Assembly: GCA_902563885.1 (NCBI GenBank)
Contig: CACEYZ010000001.1
Location: forward strand, 104,013-168,012
DNA: 64,000 bases
Direction: 5' to 3'
From: an uncultured SAR86 cluster bacterium
Lineage (GTDB): Bacteria; Pseudomonadota; Gammaproteobacteria; Magnimaribacterales; TMED112
Each line of letters begins with the position of its first letter. Position 1 is the first letter of the stretch. This document shows, piece by piece, positions 36,172 through 44,371 of the stretch. A program made the position numbers and the translations under genes. A model generated the notes under the pieces. It saw only the letters and a list, made by a program, of their open reading frames with translations. It was not told the origin of the DNA and did no database searches.

Positions 36172-36944
36172 AGTTTTTAAATTTTAAAAAAATAGTTCTT
36201 ACTTTAATAATTTTTACATCTCTTTCAGTTAATGCTTATTGGGATAAAGGACATTCAGCAATATGCCAATTAGCCATTGATAATTTAAGTGAAGAAAGTA
36301 AAAAAGAGGTAAATAAAATTATTGGCAACGATAAAAAATGGTGTGTTTGGGCTGATACAATTAAAAGAGACAGACCTCAGACACGCCCTTGGCATTATGT
36401 AAATCTTCCAGAAGGGGTTTCAGAATATACACATGATCACTGTCCAGCAAAGGGCTGTATAGTCAGCGCATTACTTCAACAAATAGAAATTTTTAAAAAT
36501 AAAGACGCTTCAAAAAGAAAACGCAAGGAAGCATTAAAATTTATAGGCCACTTTATTGGCGATGTTCATAATCCTCTCCATATTGGTTATTTGAGTGATC
36601 TTGGTGGGAACAGGCTTGAAGTAGAAATATGGAATGGTGATAAAACAAATATGCACCGACTTTGGGATGGTTTGATTCCAAACTATGCTTTAACAAAACC
36701 ATTAATGTTTTTAGATGTTGAAAAAGCCTCTCCTATGGAAATAGAAATGACGCACGAAGAAAGAGTAATATATTGGATTAACGAAAATAGAGAAATCTTA
36801 CTGTCAGACGCGGTAGGCTATGTAGCGAGACAGTCATATGCAGATCAAGCATATTTTCAGAAAAATGTTCCCATAGCCTATTACAGAATGTCTTTTGCAG
36901 GATCTAGGCTTGCCTATCTTATTGAAGAGCTTTTAGGAAATTAA
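36168..36944 (+). CDS. S1/P1 nuclease family protein
   Basis: 258-residue exported zinc nuclease/phosphatase. Signal peptide 1-23 with cleavage before Tyr-Trp, so the mature N-terminal region gives the zinc-liganding Trp (YWDKGH). Other ligands: CVWADTIK (Asp), HYVNLP, GHFIGDVHNPLHIG and DLGGNRLEVEIW, and NMHRLWD. The trinuclear zinc site looks complete. Family enzymes hydrolyse single-stranded DNA, RNA and 3'-nucleotides, so phosphate or nucleoside scavenging is plausible. Its last four bases overlap the DUF1285 gene on the opposite strand. Confidence 0.93.
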   Translation: MKFLNFKKIVLTLIIFTSLSVNAYWDKGHSAICQLAIDNLSEESKKEVNKIIGNDKKWCVWADTIKRDRPQTRPWHYVNLPEGVSEYTHDHCPAKGCIVSALLQQIEIFKNKDASKRKRKEALKFIGHFIGDVHNPLHIGYLSDLGGNRLEVEIWNGDKTNMHRLWDGLIPNYALTKPLMFLDVEKASPMEIEMTHEERVIYWINENREILLSDAVGYVARQSYADQAYFQKNVPIAYYRMSFAGSRLAYLIEELLGN

Positions 36945-37447
36945 TTTAAGTAAAAATAATTATTGTCAGACTCTAGATAAAGTCTATTTCCATCTTGATT
37001 TGCGTCTGAGATTAACTTATAGAAAACATTTCGGCTAAGCAGCGCCCATACATTATCTTTCAGTTTAATTCTAGGATAAGGCTGATTATCAACCATAGGA
37101 ACAGATAAAGGATTATTTTTTGTTAACTTAATCCATTCATCTGTATTGGTTTTAAACATAATAAAATTTTCTTCAAACTTATAATCGGTAATAAGAAAAA
37201 TCTCTTTTTTTACTTTAACTAAAATTTTTTCTGAGGGCGTTACTACAAAATATTTGCCCTTTTCATATTTGATTAGTTTTGAAAACAATTGAATCATCTT
37301 AATTCTTTCAATTTTTGATCCATTATAAAACCACTCAGCATCTGAATTAATTTCAAACTCAACACCTTCACAAAGTTTAGGATTCCATTTTTCAACTGGA
37401 TAGTCTTCAAGTGAGAGAATATTTTCTTCTAATTTACTTAAGTCCAT
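36941..37447 (-). CDS. DUF1285 domain protein
   Basis: 168 residues from the ATG at 37447; the frame is open further upstream to 37579 through lysE, but the domain begins right after this Met (DYPVEKWNPKLCEGVEFEI). Family pattern seen: W-x-P, G-x-x-x-x-I near the start, DAEWFYNGSKIERIKMIQLF, then KYFVVTPSEKILVKVKKEIFLI. The biochemical role of DUF1285 proteins is unknown. It is the last gene of the long lol-msbA-kdsB-murB run and overlaps the LysE-type gene by ten bases. Confidence 0.87.
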   Translation of the reverse strand: MDLSKLEENILSLEDYPVEKWNPKLCEGVEFEINSDAEWFYNGSKIERIKMIQLFSKLIKYEKGKYFVVTPSEKILVKVKKEIFLITDYKFEENFIMFKTNTDEWIKLTKNNPLSVPMVDNQPYPRIKLKDNVWALLSRNVFYKLISDANQDGNRLYLESDNNYFYLN

Positions 37448-38061
37448 ACATATATAATTAGTCCAATTCCAACAAATATAAGTCCAATTGAAGAAATTAT
37501 TACAATCTTTTTTTGAACACTTTTGGTAAGTATGCCTCTGCTTCCGAGATTGAGAAAATAGCTTAACAACATAAACCAAAGGGATGTAGCAATAAAAAAA
37601 TATAGAGAAATAAAAATTTGAAATTGTAGAGATGTTTTTTCAGCAATGCCACCAAATAGTGATATAAAAAAAATAAAGGCTTTTACATTTAGAGCGTTAA
37701 CTAAAAGGCCCTCTCTAAATCCCTTAAATAAATTTTCTTCTTCTTTTCTTTGAATAGAATTTTCCAACTCTTCGATTTCGTTATTTCTTAATCCTGAAAT
37801 TCCTAAATAAAGCAAATACATTCCTCCTAGACTTCCAATAAATGCGTAAAGATTAGGGATAATTTGATAAAGAATTTTAAAAGCATAAACACTAAACATT
37901 GAATGAAGAAATACTCCAAAACCAATAGCAAAAGCGGCTGTAAGTGCATATGACAATCTTTTTTGTAAAGAGGTTTTAACAATATAAAAAAAGTCAGGTC
38001 CAGGAGATATGACAGCCAGAAAATGAGCAAAAGCTAATGAAAAAAATATAGAAGCACTCAT
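37438..38061 (-). CDS. LysE/RhtB family amino-acid exporter
   Basis: 207 residues, six predicted membrane helices. The N-terminal signature FLAVISPGPDFFYIVKTSLQK and the helix II-III region with GFGVFLHSM are typical of LysE/RhtB translocators, which export amino acids or related metabolites. Substrate unknown. Overlaps murB by four bases (ATGA), so translation is coupled; a functional tie to murB is not implied. Confidence 0.9.
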   Translation of the reverse strand: MSASIFFSLAFAHFLAVISPGPDFFYIVKTSLQKRLSYALTAAFAIGFGVFLHSMFSVYAFKILYQIIPNLYAFIGSLGGMYLLYLGISGLRNNEIEELENSIQRKEEENLFKGFREGLLVNALNVKAFIFFISLFGGIAEKTSLQFQIFISLYFFIATSLWFMLLSYFLNLGSRGILTKSVQKKIVIISSIGLIFVGIGLIIYVWT

Positions 38062-39050
38062 AGGTATATCGGCTCTCTTTCAAGTTTAATTCCATAAGTC
38101 GCCTCAATGACATCAATTACCCTATTCTCCAGTTCTTTTACCTCTCTTGAAGTTGTAATTCCAAAATTTACAAACACTAATGAATGTTTTGAGGAAATTC
38201 CTAAATCATTTAGCCTCATACCCTTTAGATCTGCTTTATCAATCATTTCAGCAGCAGAAAGTTTTATTTGAACTCCTTCTCTTTTAAATGCTTTCAGTTT
38301 CTCTAATTTCTTATTATTTTGAAAAAATTTTTCTGACACTAATGGATTTTTAAAAAAACTTCCAACATTTGGGTAATCTGAAGTATTAGGTATTTTAGAT
38401 TCTCTTAATTCAACAATTTTATTAGCCCAATTCTTTGCATATTCAATATCATTAGAATCTTCTTTAACAGAAAATATTCCTGAAGAGAAGTAACTAGAAT
38501 TTGGAGAAAATTTCTGATTTAGAGTCAAGGTAACTTCATTTATGATTAAATCTTTATTTAATTGAAATACGCTTTTTCTATAACCAAATTCACAATCTTT
38601 TTTTAGAAAATTTACAACTTTATTTTTTTTAATATCAAAACACTCTAAATTTTTTATAAATTCTGAAATTTCTGAACCGTATGCACCAATATTTTGAATG
38701 GGTGCAGCACCAACTGATCCAGGAATGCCCGCAAGATTTTCTAACCCAAAACATCCATTTTTAATTGTTTTAAAAACTGCCTCATTCCAATTAACACCTG
38801 CTCCAATTTTTACAGTATTTTTATCTACTTTAAATTTTTTATTTTTCGATTTTGTAACAACATCCTTGAAGTTTCTTGGAAAAATTGTATTGGTCCCCTC
38901 TCCTAGAGCGCATATTTTTAAGTTGTTTTTTCTGCAATAACCATTTAATTTTTTTAATTCATCTGGATTTTCATATTCAAAAAAAAGTTCTGCCTCTGAA
39001 CTTAATCTAAGTGAATTATGATGTTTAAGATTTTTTTTAATTAGATTCAA
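38058..39050 (-). CDS. murB: UDP-N-acetylenolpyruvoylglucosamine reductase
   Basis: FAD enzyme making UDP-MurNAc for peptidoglycan. 330 residues. FAD-binding part: LGEGTNTIF, GLENLAGIPGSVGAAPIQNIGAYG; then FGYRKSVF with the catalytic Arg region, the proton-donor serine in VGSFFKNP (about 228), and the catalytic Glu in the C-terminal EREPIYL. Length and motifs fit the E. coli-type enzyme. Starts inside kdsB (14-base overlap). Confidence 0.97.
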   Translation of the reverse strand: MNLIKKNLKHHNSLRLSSEAELFFEYENPDELKKLNGYCRKNNLKICALGEGTNTIFPRNFKDVVTKSKNKKFKVDKNTVKIGAGVNWNEAVFKTIKNGCFGLENLAGIPGSVGAAPIQNIGAYGSEISEFIKNLECFDIKKNKVVNFLKKDCEFGYRKSVFQLNKDLIINEVTLTLNQKFSPNSSYFSSGIFSVKEDSNDIEYAKNWANKIVELRESKIPNTSDYPNVGSFFKNPLVSEKFFQNNKKLEKLKAFKREGVQIKLSAAEMIDKADLKGMRLNDLGISSKHSLVFVNFGITTSREVKELENRVIDVIEATYGIKLEREPIYL

Positions 39051-39780
39051 TTTCAGTGATATGGTTTCTAAATTTTTCTAGATCCTCAGGCGTATCTATT
39101 CCCCAAGCTTCAAAAGTCTTTACCTCAAGAACATGGATATCATACCCATTTTCTAATGCTCTTAATTGTTCTAGTTTTTCTATCTTTTCAAGTTTTGAAT
39201 TAGGTAATGAAGAAAATTTTTTTAAAAATGATACTTTATAGCCATACACTCCAATGTGATGAAACATTTCAGTTTCCCCCTCTGCTGAAAAAGGAATTTT
39301 TGCTCTAGAAAAATATAATGCTTTTCCATTATTATCAAAAACTACTTTCACTCTATTTTTATCATCAACGTCATCGTCTTGGTTAAATTTTTTACAAATA
39401 GTCGCGTAGGGGTGAAGATTCACTGACATAAATTCTGCGAGATTATTTACCGCATCAACATCAATCAAAGGCTCATCTGCTTGAAGATTGATAACTAGTT
39501 CATCGTCACCCATAGAAGCACTTTCTACATACTCACAAATTCGATCTGTACCAGAACAATGCTCTTTATCAGACAGAAATGGCACACCACCAATTTCTTT
39601 AATATGCTCGTAAATTTCTTTTGAATCTGTAGCAACCACTACAGAGTTAGCTTTAGTGCTTTTGCTTCTCTCCCATGTTCTTTGAATAATTGTTTTTCCG
39701 TTAATTTCTTTTAGTAGCTTTCTCTCCAACCTGGTTGAAGCAAGTCTTGCAGGAATTACTATATTAAAGTTTACGCTCAT
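39037..39780 (-). CDS. kdsB: 3-deoxy-manno-octulosonate cytidylyltransferase
   Basis: Activates Kdo as CMP-Kdo for lipopolysaccharide inner core. 247 residues. IPARLASTRLERKLL at the nucleotide-binding loop, VVATDSKEIYEHI, EHCSGTDRICEY, NLQADEPLI (metal-binding Asp) and HHIGVYGYKVSFL are all typical. Overlaps the 3' end of the LpxK part of the fusion gene by 17 bases, in line with the lpxK-kdsB order of other gammaproteobacteria. Confidence 0.98.
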   Translation of the reverse strand: MSVNFNIVIPARLASTRLERKLLKEINGKTIIQRTWERSKSTKANSVVVATDSKEIYEHIKEIGGVPFLSDKEHCSGTDRICEYVESASMGDDELVINLQADEPLIDVDAVNNLAEFMSVNLHPYATICKKFNQDDDVDDKNRVKVVFDNNGKALYFSRAKIPFSAEGETEMFHHIGVYGYKVSFLKKFSSLPNSKLEKIEKLEQLRALENGYDIHVLEVKTFEAWGIDTPEDLEKFRNHITEIESN

Positions 39781-42511
39781 TCAGTTTGTCAGTAATTAAT
39801 TTTGTGATGTTAACATTAAGTTTTACTCTCATTTTTAAAAACCACATATTTTTTTGTATAAGTTTCTTATCCATTCTTACTGCATCTTTTTCAGTCATTA
39901 GAATAGCTCTTTTGAAATCAAATTTAATATCATTTTCAGAGAAATAATGATGATCAGGGAAAAATTTATACTCACAAGAAATCCCTAGATTTGAGACACT
40001 ATTTAGAAATCTTTCAGGTTTTGCAATTCCTGATATTAAGTTTGCACTTGTCCCAAACGGATAATCCTCTATTTCAAATTCATCTCCTGTCTTTATGTTT
40101 ACCCAACTTGCGGGCTCTAATTCAAAAAAATCAACATTATCCTTATTTCTTCCGCTGTACAAAAACAAATCAGTCTTGTTAATTCTCTCTTTTTTATCTC
40201 TCAACGGGCCAGCAGGAATGAATAAGCCATTTCCAAAATCCCTTTTTGAGTCTTCAACAATTATTTCAAAATCCCTTCTTAAGCCATGATGTTGAAGGCC
40301 ATCATCAGAGATAACTATGTCTGTATTTATATTTCTTTGAGCATATGAGACAGCTCTTGCTCTATCCCTGTCCACTACAACAGGGAAACCCCTGTTATAG
40401 TGAAATATAGCCTCATCCCCTACATGTTTCGCATTGGAATCATCATTTAACTCAACTGTTCCATTAAAGTTTCCTTTATAGCCCCTTAGAACAATAGTGG
40501 GTCTATATCCAACAGTTCTAAGGTCTTTAGCAATTTGACTAACTAGAGGTGTTTTTCCATTTCCCCCAGCCGATACATTTCCCACAACAATAACAGGAAC
40601 TTCATCTGCCGAAGAAATTTGTCTTCGATTAAATAAATCTTTTATAGATATTGAAAACCAATATAAGAAGCTAATTGGCATTAACAATATGTTTAATATG
40701 CCGACCCTATCCCAAAATCCTAATTTCTCAACATAGATTTCTGGTAATACTTTTTCTATCTTAGGGGTTTCTTTTTCTATTTTTTCTGGCCCTTTCCCTT
40801 GAAGCTTATTGTAAAGTCCTTGTTGTTTCATGAGGTCACTATGTTTACCCATTTGAGTTATTCTTCCATCTTCAATTACACATATCTTGTCAGCTTTCTC
40901 AACGCTGCTTAGCCGATGCGCAATAATGAAAGTGGTTTTATCTTTAGATGCCTTTTCAATAGCTGTCTGAATAGCCTTTTCAGATTCATTGTCTAGTGCA
41001 GAAGTTGCTTCATCAAAAATTAAAATAGAAGATTTTTTAAGAAGTGCTCTAGCAATTGCAACCCTTTGTTTTTCTCCACCAGAAAGTAAAACACCATCAT
41101 CGCCAATAATTGTGTCAAAACCATCTGGAAGATTTGTTATAAACTCGTAAGCGTTAGCATCCTTCGCAGCCTCATAAATTGCCTTCTCTGTTACTTCCTT
41201 TAAACCATAGGTGATGTTATTTCTTATGGTGTCATTAAAAAGAACAGGATCCTGAGAAACATAAGAAATTGCTTCCCTTAAGTCTTTAAGGTTAATCTTC
41301 CTTATGTCATAACCATCAATCGTAATTTTCCCTTCAAAGCAGTCATAAAACCTATTTAGAAGATTCACGATAGTAGATTTTCCACTTCCAGATCTCCCTA
41401 CAAGAGCAATTGTTTCACCTTTTTTTGCAGATATTGATATCTCTTTTAGAACTGGATCAGAATGCTCGAGATAAGAAAATGAAACGTTTTCGATTTCTAC
41501 ATTTCCTTCAAGTGTTTGTTGAAGCTTAATGCCAGACTCATGATCCTCTGGATAGCTATCAATAGTATTGAAAATATCTTCTGCAGCAGCTAGTCCTCTC
41601 TGTATTACAGCGTTTAAATTAGACAATTGCCTTATAGGCCTAGCCATTAAACCTGCTGCAGTAAAAAAAGCTACAAATGATTCAGATGGTAAATTTAATT
41701 CATCTAAGTTCGATAATGCAAGATAACTCATAAGAGCTAATGAGAATGCCACGAAAACTTGAATAAGCGGGGTAGATAAATTCAGTGTACTTTCCATCTT
41801 CAGGTTTTGTTTTAAATTCTCATCGTTTGCCCTTTTAAATCTATCTTTTTCACCATCTTCATTATTAAATGATTTAATTTCCCTTGCGCCTGTTGCAATT
41901 TCATTACTTACTTGAGTTACTAAGCCCATAATCTCTTGAATTTTTCTAGCTACTCTTCTCATTCTTTTTCCTGCAAAACTTACAACAACTGCTATTAAGG
42001 GCGTTATTACAAGCACAACAACTGTAAGTTTCCAGCTTAAATATAAAAGATAAACAAATAGTCCAATAAGCAGTAATCCCTCTTTAGCTAAAATTTTTAG
42101 GGCATTTGTTGCTGCTCCAGTAATTTGGTTTGTTGTAAATATGATCCTGTTTACAATCTCACCTTTGGAGGCCAGATCAAAAAAACTCATAGGCTGATAA
42201 ATTAGAGAACTGATTAACTCTTCTCTCAGATTATGAACTACTTTTAAACCAACATTAGCCATGAAGAAATTACCCATATAAAAACCTATTCCTCTAACTA
42301 CAGAGACCACTAAAAGAAATAGTGCTAACGAGATTGGACTAAGAAGTTCCGACTGATTTGAATTATTTATGTAGCTTATAACTCTTTTGAGCCATTCAAC
42401 AGCTGATATATCTGCTGCTGCAAATATAAAAAAACCAACAATACTTAGTGAAAATAAACCTTTGTGTTTAAAGGTATACTTAAGTAGTCTTGAGTAAATA
42501 TTTTTATTCAA
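39764..42511 (-). CDS. msbA-lpxK: MsbA-LpxK fusion: lipid A flippase joined to lipid A 4'-kinase
   Basis: One uninterrupted 915-residue frame. Residues 1 to about 570 are a full MsbA half-transporter: six membrane helices, Walker A GRSGSGKS (about 367), signature LSGGEKQRVAIARALL (about 475) and DEATSALD. A lysine/glutamate-rich linker follows (about 571-595, roughly 40725-40800). From about 600 is a full LpxK: membrane-proximal helix (ILLMPISFLYWFSI), P-loop GNVSAGGNGKTPLV (about 642), DDGLQHHGLRRDFEI, PDHHYFSENDI and MTEKDAVR. The total equals E. coli MsbA (582) plus LpxK (328). LpxK phosphorylates the 4' position of tetra-acyl disaccharide on the cytosolic face, and MsbA flips the mature lipid A core; these are separate adjacent genes in most species. 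No internal stop or frame change is seen. Confidence 0.95.
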   Translation of the reverse strand: MNKNIYSRLLKYTFKHKGLFSLSIVGFFIFAAADISAVEWLKRVISYINNSNQSELLSPISLALFLLVVSVVRGIGFYMGNFFMANVGLKVVHNLREELISSLIYQPMSFFDLASKGEIVNRIIFTTNQITGAATNALKILAKEGLLLIGLFVYLLYLSWKLTVVVLVITPLIAVVVSFAGKRMRRVARKIQEIMGLVTQVSNEIATGAREIKSFNNEDGEKDRFKRANDENLKQNLKMESTLNLSTPLIQVFVAFSLALMSYLALSNLDELNLPSESFVAFFTAAGLMARPIRQLSNLNAVIQRGLAAAEDIFNTIDSYPEDHESGIKLQQTLEGNVEIENVSFSYLEHSDPVLKEISISAKKGETIALVGRSGSGKSTIVNLLNRFYDCFEGKITIDGYDIRKINLKDLREAISYVSQDPVLFNDTIRNNITYGLKEVTEKAIYEAAKDANAYEFITNLPDGFDTIIGDDGVLLSGGEKQRVAIARALLKKSSILIFDEATSALDNESEKAIQTAIEKASKDKTTFIIAHRLSSVEKADKICVIEDGRITQMGKHSDLMKQQGLYNKLQGKGPEKIEKETPKIEKVLPEIYVEKLGFWDRVGILNILLMPISFLYWFSISIKDLFNRRQISSADEVPVIVVGNVSAGGNGKTPLVSQIAKDLRTVGYRPTIVLRGYKGNFNGTVELNDDSNAKHVGDEAIFHYNRGFPVVVDRDRARAVSYAQRNINTDIVISDDGLQHHGLRRDFEIIVEDSKRDFGNGLFIPAGPLRDKKERINKTDLFLYSGRNKDNVDFFELEPASWVNIKTGDEFEIEDYPFGTSANLISGIAKPERFLNSVSNLGISCEYKFFPDHHYFSENDIKFDFKRAILMTEKDAVRMDKKLIQKNMWFLKMRVKLNVNITKLITDKLNERKL

Positions 42512-42512
42512 C

Positions 42513-43163
42513 TCACTCCCCTAAATGGAAATTAATAATCTTTAAGATTGTATCAGCACGCTCTGCAAAAGAAATATCATGGGTAGCATACAATACAAGA
42601 CAGTCATTATTTTTTGCATAATCAAGTATAAAATCTTGAACATTTTTACTATTTTCTCTATCTAAATTTCCTGTTGGCTCATCTAATAAAAGTATTTTTG
42701 GATTAGATGATATAGCTCTTGCTATAGCGGCTCTTTGTTGCTCACCTCCCGATATTTCAGAAGGATATTTATGCTTTAGATTCAATATGTTTAAACTTTT
42801 TAAACTTTTACTTATTTCTGGTGAATCCTTTCCAAAATTAGCTGCTAAACAGTTTTCATAAATAGTTAAATTTTCTAAAAGGTAATGAAATTGATATACA
42901 AATCCAAAATTATCTCTCCTAATCTTGCTTTTATAATTTTGGTTTTGGTTATGGAGTTCATGATCCAATATTTTTATGGAGCCACTATTAAAATCATCTA
43001 GACCAGAAATAATATTTAAAAAAGTTGTTTTACCAGAACCAGATGGACCAACGAGGCTGTATGACCTATTTGATTCAAATTTGAAATTCATTTCTTCAAA
43101 AACCTTATGGATTAGCTTACCTTCCCCATAGTTCTTTGAAACATTTTTTAATTTAATCATCAT
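42513..43163 (-). CDS. lolD: Lipoprotein-releasing ABC ATPase LolD
   Basis: 216-residue ATPase that powers release of lipoproteins from the inner membrane to LolA. Walker A GPSGSGKTT, Q-loop VYQFHYLLENLTIYEN (Lol-type), signature ISGGEQQRAAIARAI, Walker B ILLLDEPTGNLD and switch His in YATHD are all present. The first ATG overlaps the lolC stop (ATGA); a second ATG follows at once. One base separates its stop from the MsbA-LpxK start. Confidence 0.95.
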   Translation of the reverse strand: MMIKLKNVSKNYGEGKLIHKVFEEMNFKFESNRSYSLVGPSGSGKTTFLNIISGLDDFNSGSIKILDHELHNQNQNYKSKIRRDNFGFVYQFHYLLENLTIYENCLAANFGKDSPEISKSLKSLNILNLKHKYPSEISGGEQQRAAIARAISSNPKILLLDEPTGNLDRENSKNVQDFILDYAKNNDCLVLYATHDISFAERADTILKIINFHLGE

Positions 43164-44371
43164 TTTATAATTGAAACAGGATTTGTATTTGCAGCTTTAT
43201 TTGCAGGAATAATTCCAAAAGAAATTATTAAAAAAATAGCAACAAGGTTAATTATTACAATATCTTCAAAGTTAACTATTGAAGGGAAGTACTCTAAATA
43301 ATAGACATCTAAGACTGTGATGCCAAAAATTTGAGATAAAAAATTAAAAAATTCAGTAATGTTTAAAGACAATAAAATGCCCATTAGATTTCCTAAAAAA
43401 ATGCCAATAGCTCCTATAATGCCAATTAGCTGAATAAAGATAAGTTGTATTTCTGTTTTGGAATATCCAAAAGTCCTTAATATTGCAATTTCCCTTTCAT
43501 TTGCTTTTATAAGATTGTTAATCGATATTAAGAGGCTGAAGATTGCAACAAGCAATATTAATGATATGAGCAATGAGATCATCACTTTTTCTAATTGAAC
43601 TGCTCTGAAAAGACCCCCATACGAACTATTCCAGCTTATAGCCGAAATTTGATCAGATTTTAGCTTCATCAAAATATCCCTTCTAGTTTGACTCGCTTGC
43701 AAGACGTCATTAAGTTTTATTTCAATTTTTTCACCATTTTTAGGGTTAAATATTGATTTAAATGATGTCTTGCCAATAAGTGCGTATTTTTGATCTATCT
43801 CAGAGCCTACTGAAAAAATTCCAACAATTTTAAATGGAATAATTTTGGGCATTTCTTCCAACGGATTTTCTTCATCTATAACAACAATGTTTACAAATTC
43901 ATTTGGAAATTTTCCTAATTCAAAAGCTAGTCCCTCTCCTAAAATAATATTATTCCCATTCTCTAGATTCATAAGACTTCCAATACTCAAGAAATCTGGA
44001 ATTATAGAAAGTTCTGATTTTCCATCAGTGCCTTTGACTAGTGCCCCTGTAGTAATATTTTCAGAATTTAATATCGTCTCTTTTGAAAAAAATGTTGATA
44101 CTGAACTAATGCGAGAGTCAGATGAAATTTTTTCAATTGTATCTTTTGAGCTAATGAACCCCCCCTTTTTTTCCAGCACTATATGGGGAATTACACCAAG
44201 AATTCTTTTTCTTAGTTCATCCTCAAAACCGTTCATAACTGAAACAACTGTTATTAACACAGCTATTCCTATGCTTACACCAAGAGTTGTAAGTATTGAA
44301 AGAGAGGATAATGTATTTGACCCCTTTTTTAGAAGATACCTAAACGAAATTTTATTGAGGAATGTGATCAA
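43160..44371 (-). CDS. lolC: Lipoprotein-releasing permease LolC/LolE type (TTG start)
   Basis: 403-residue inner-membrane permease of the Lol system: an N-terminal membrane helix after FRYLLKKGSNTLSSLSILTTLGVSIG, a large periplasmic domain (about 50-260), and three C-terminal helices with NEREIAILRTFGYSKTEIQ, typical of LolC/E/F. The start is a TTG that overlaps the TGA of the aldehyde dehydrogenase gene as TTGA; no ATG or GTG lies near the conserved N-terminus. Only one permease gene accompanies lolD here, so it may act as a homodimer (LolF-like) or pair with a copy elsewhere. Confidence 0.92.
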   Translation of the reverse strand: MITFLNKISFRYLLKKGSNTLSSLSILTTLGVSIGIAVLITVVSVMNGFEDELRKRILGVIPHIVLEKKGGFISSKDTIEKISSDSRISSVSTFFSKETILNSENITTGALVKGTDGKSELSIIPDFLSIGSLMNLENGNNIILGEGLAFELGKFPNEFVNIVVIDEENPLEEMPKIIPFKIVGIFSVGSEIDQKYALIGKTSFKSIFNPKNGEKIEIKLNDVLQASQTRRDILMKLKSDQISAISWNSSYGGLFRAVQLEKVMISLLISLILLVAIFSLLISINNLIKANEREIAILRTFGYSKTEIQLIFIQLIGIIGAIGIFLGNLMGILLSLNITEFFNFLSQIFGITVLDVYYLEYFPSIVNFEDIVIINLVAIFLIISFGIIPANKAANTNPVSIIK

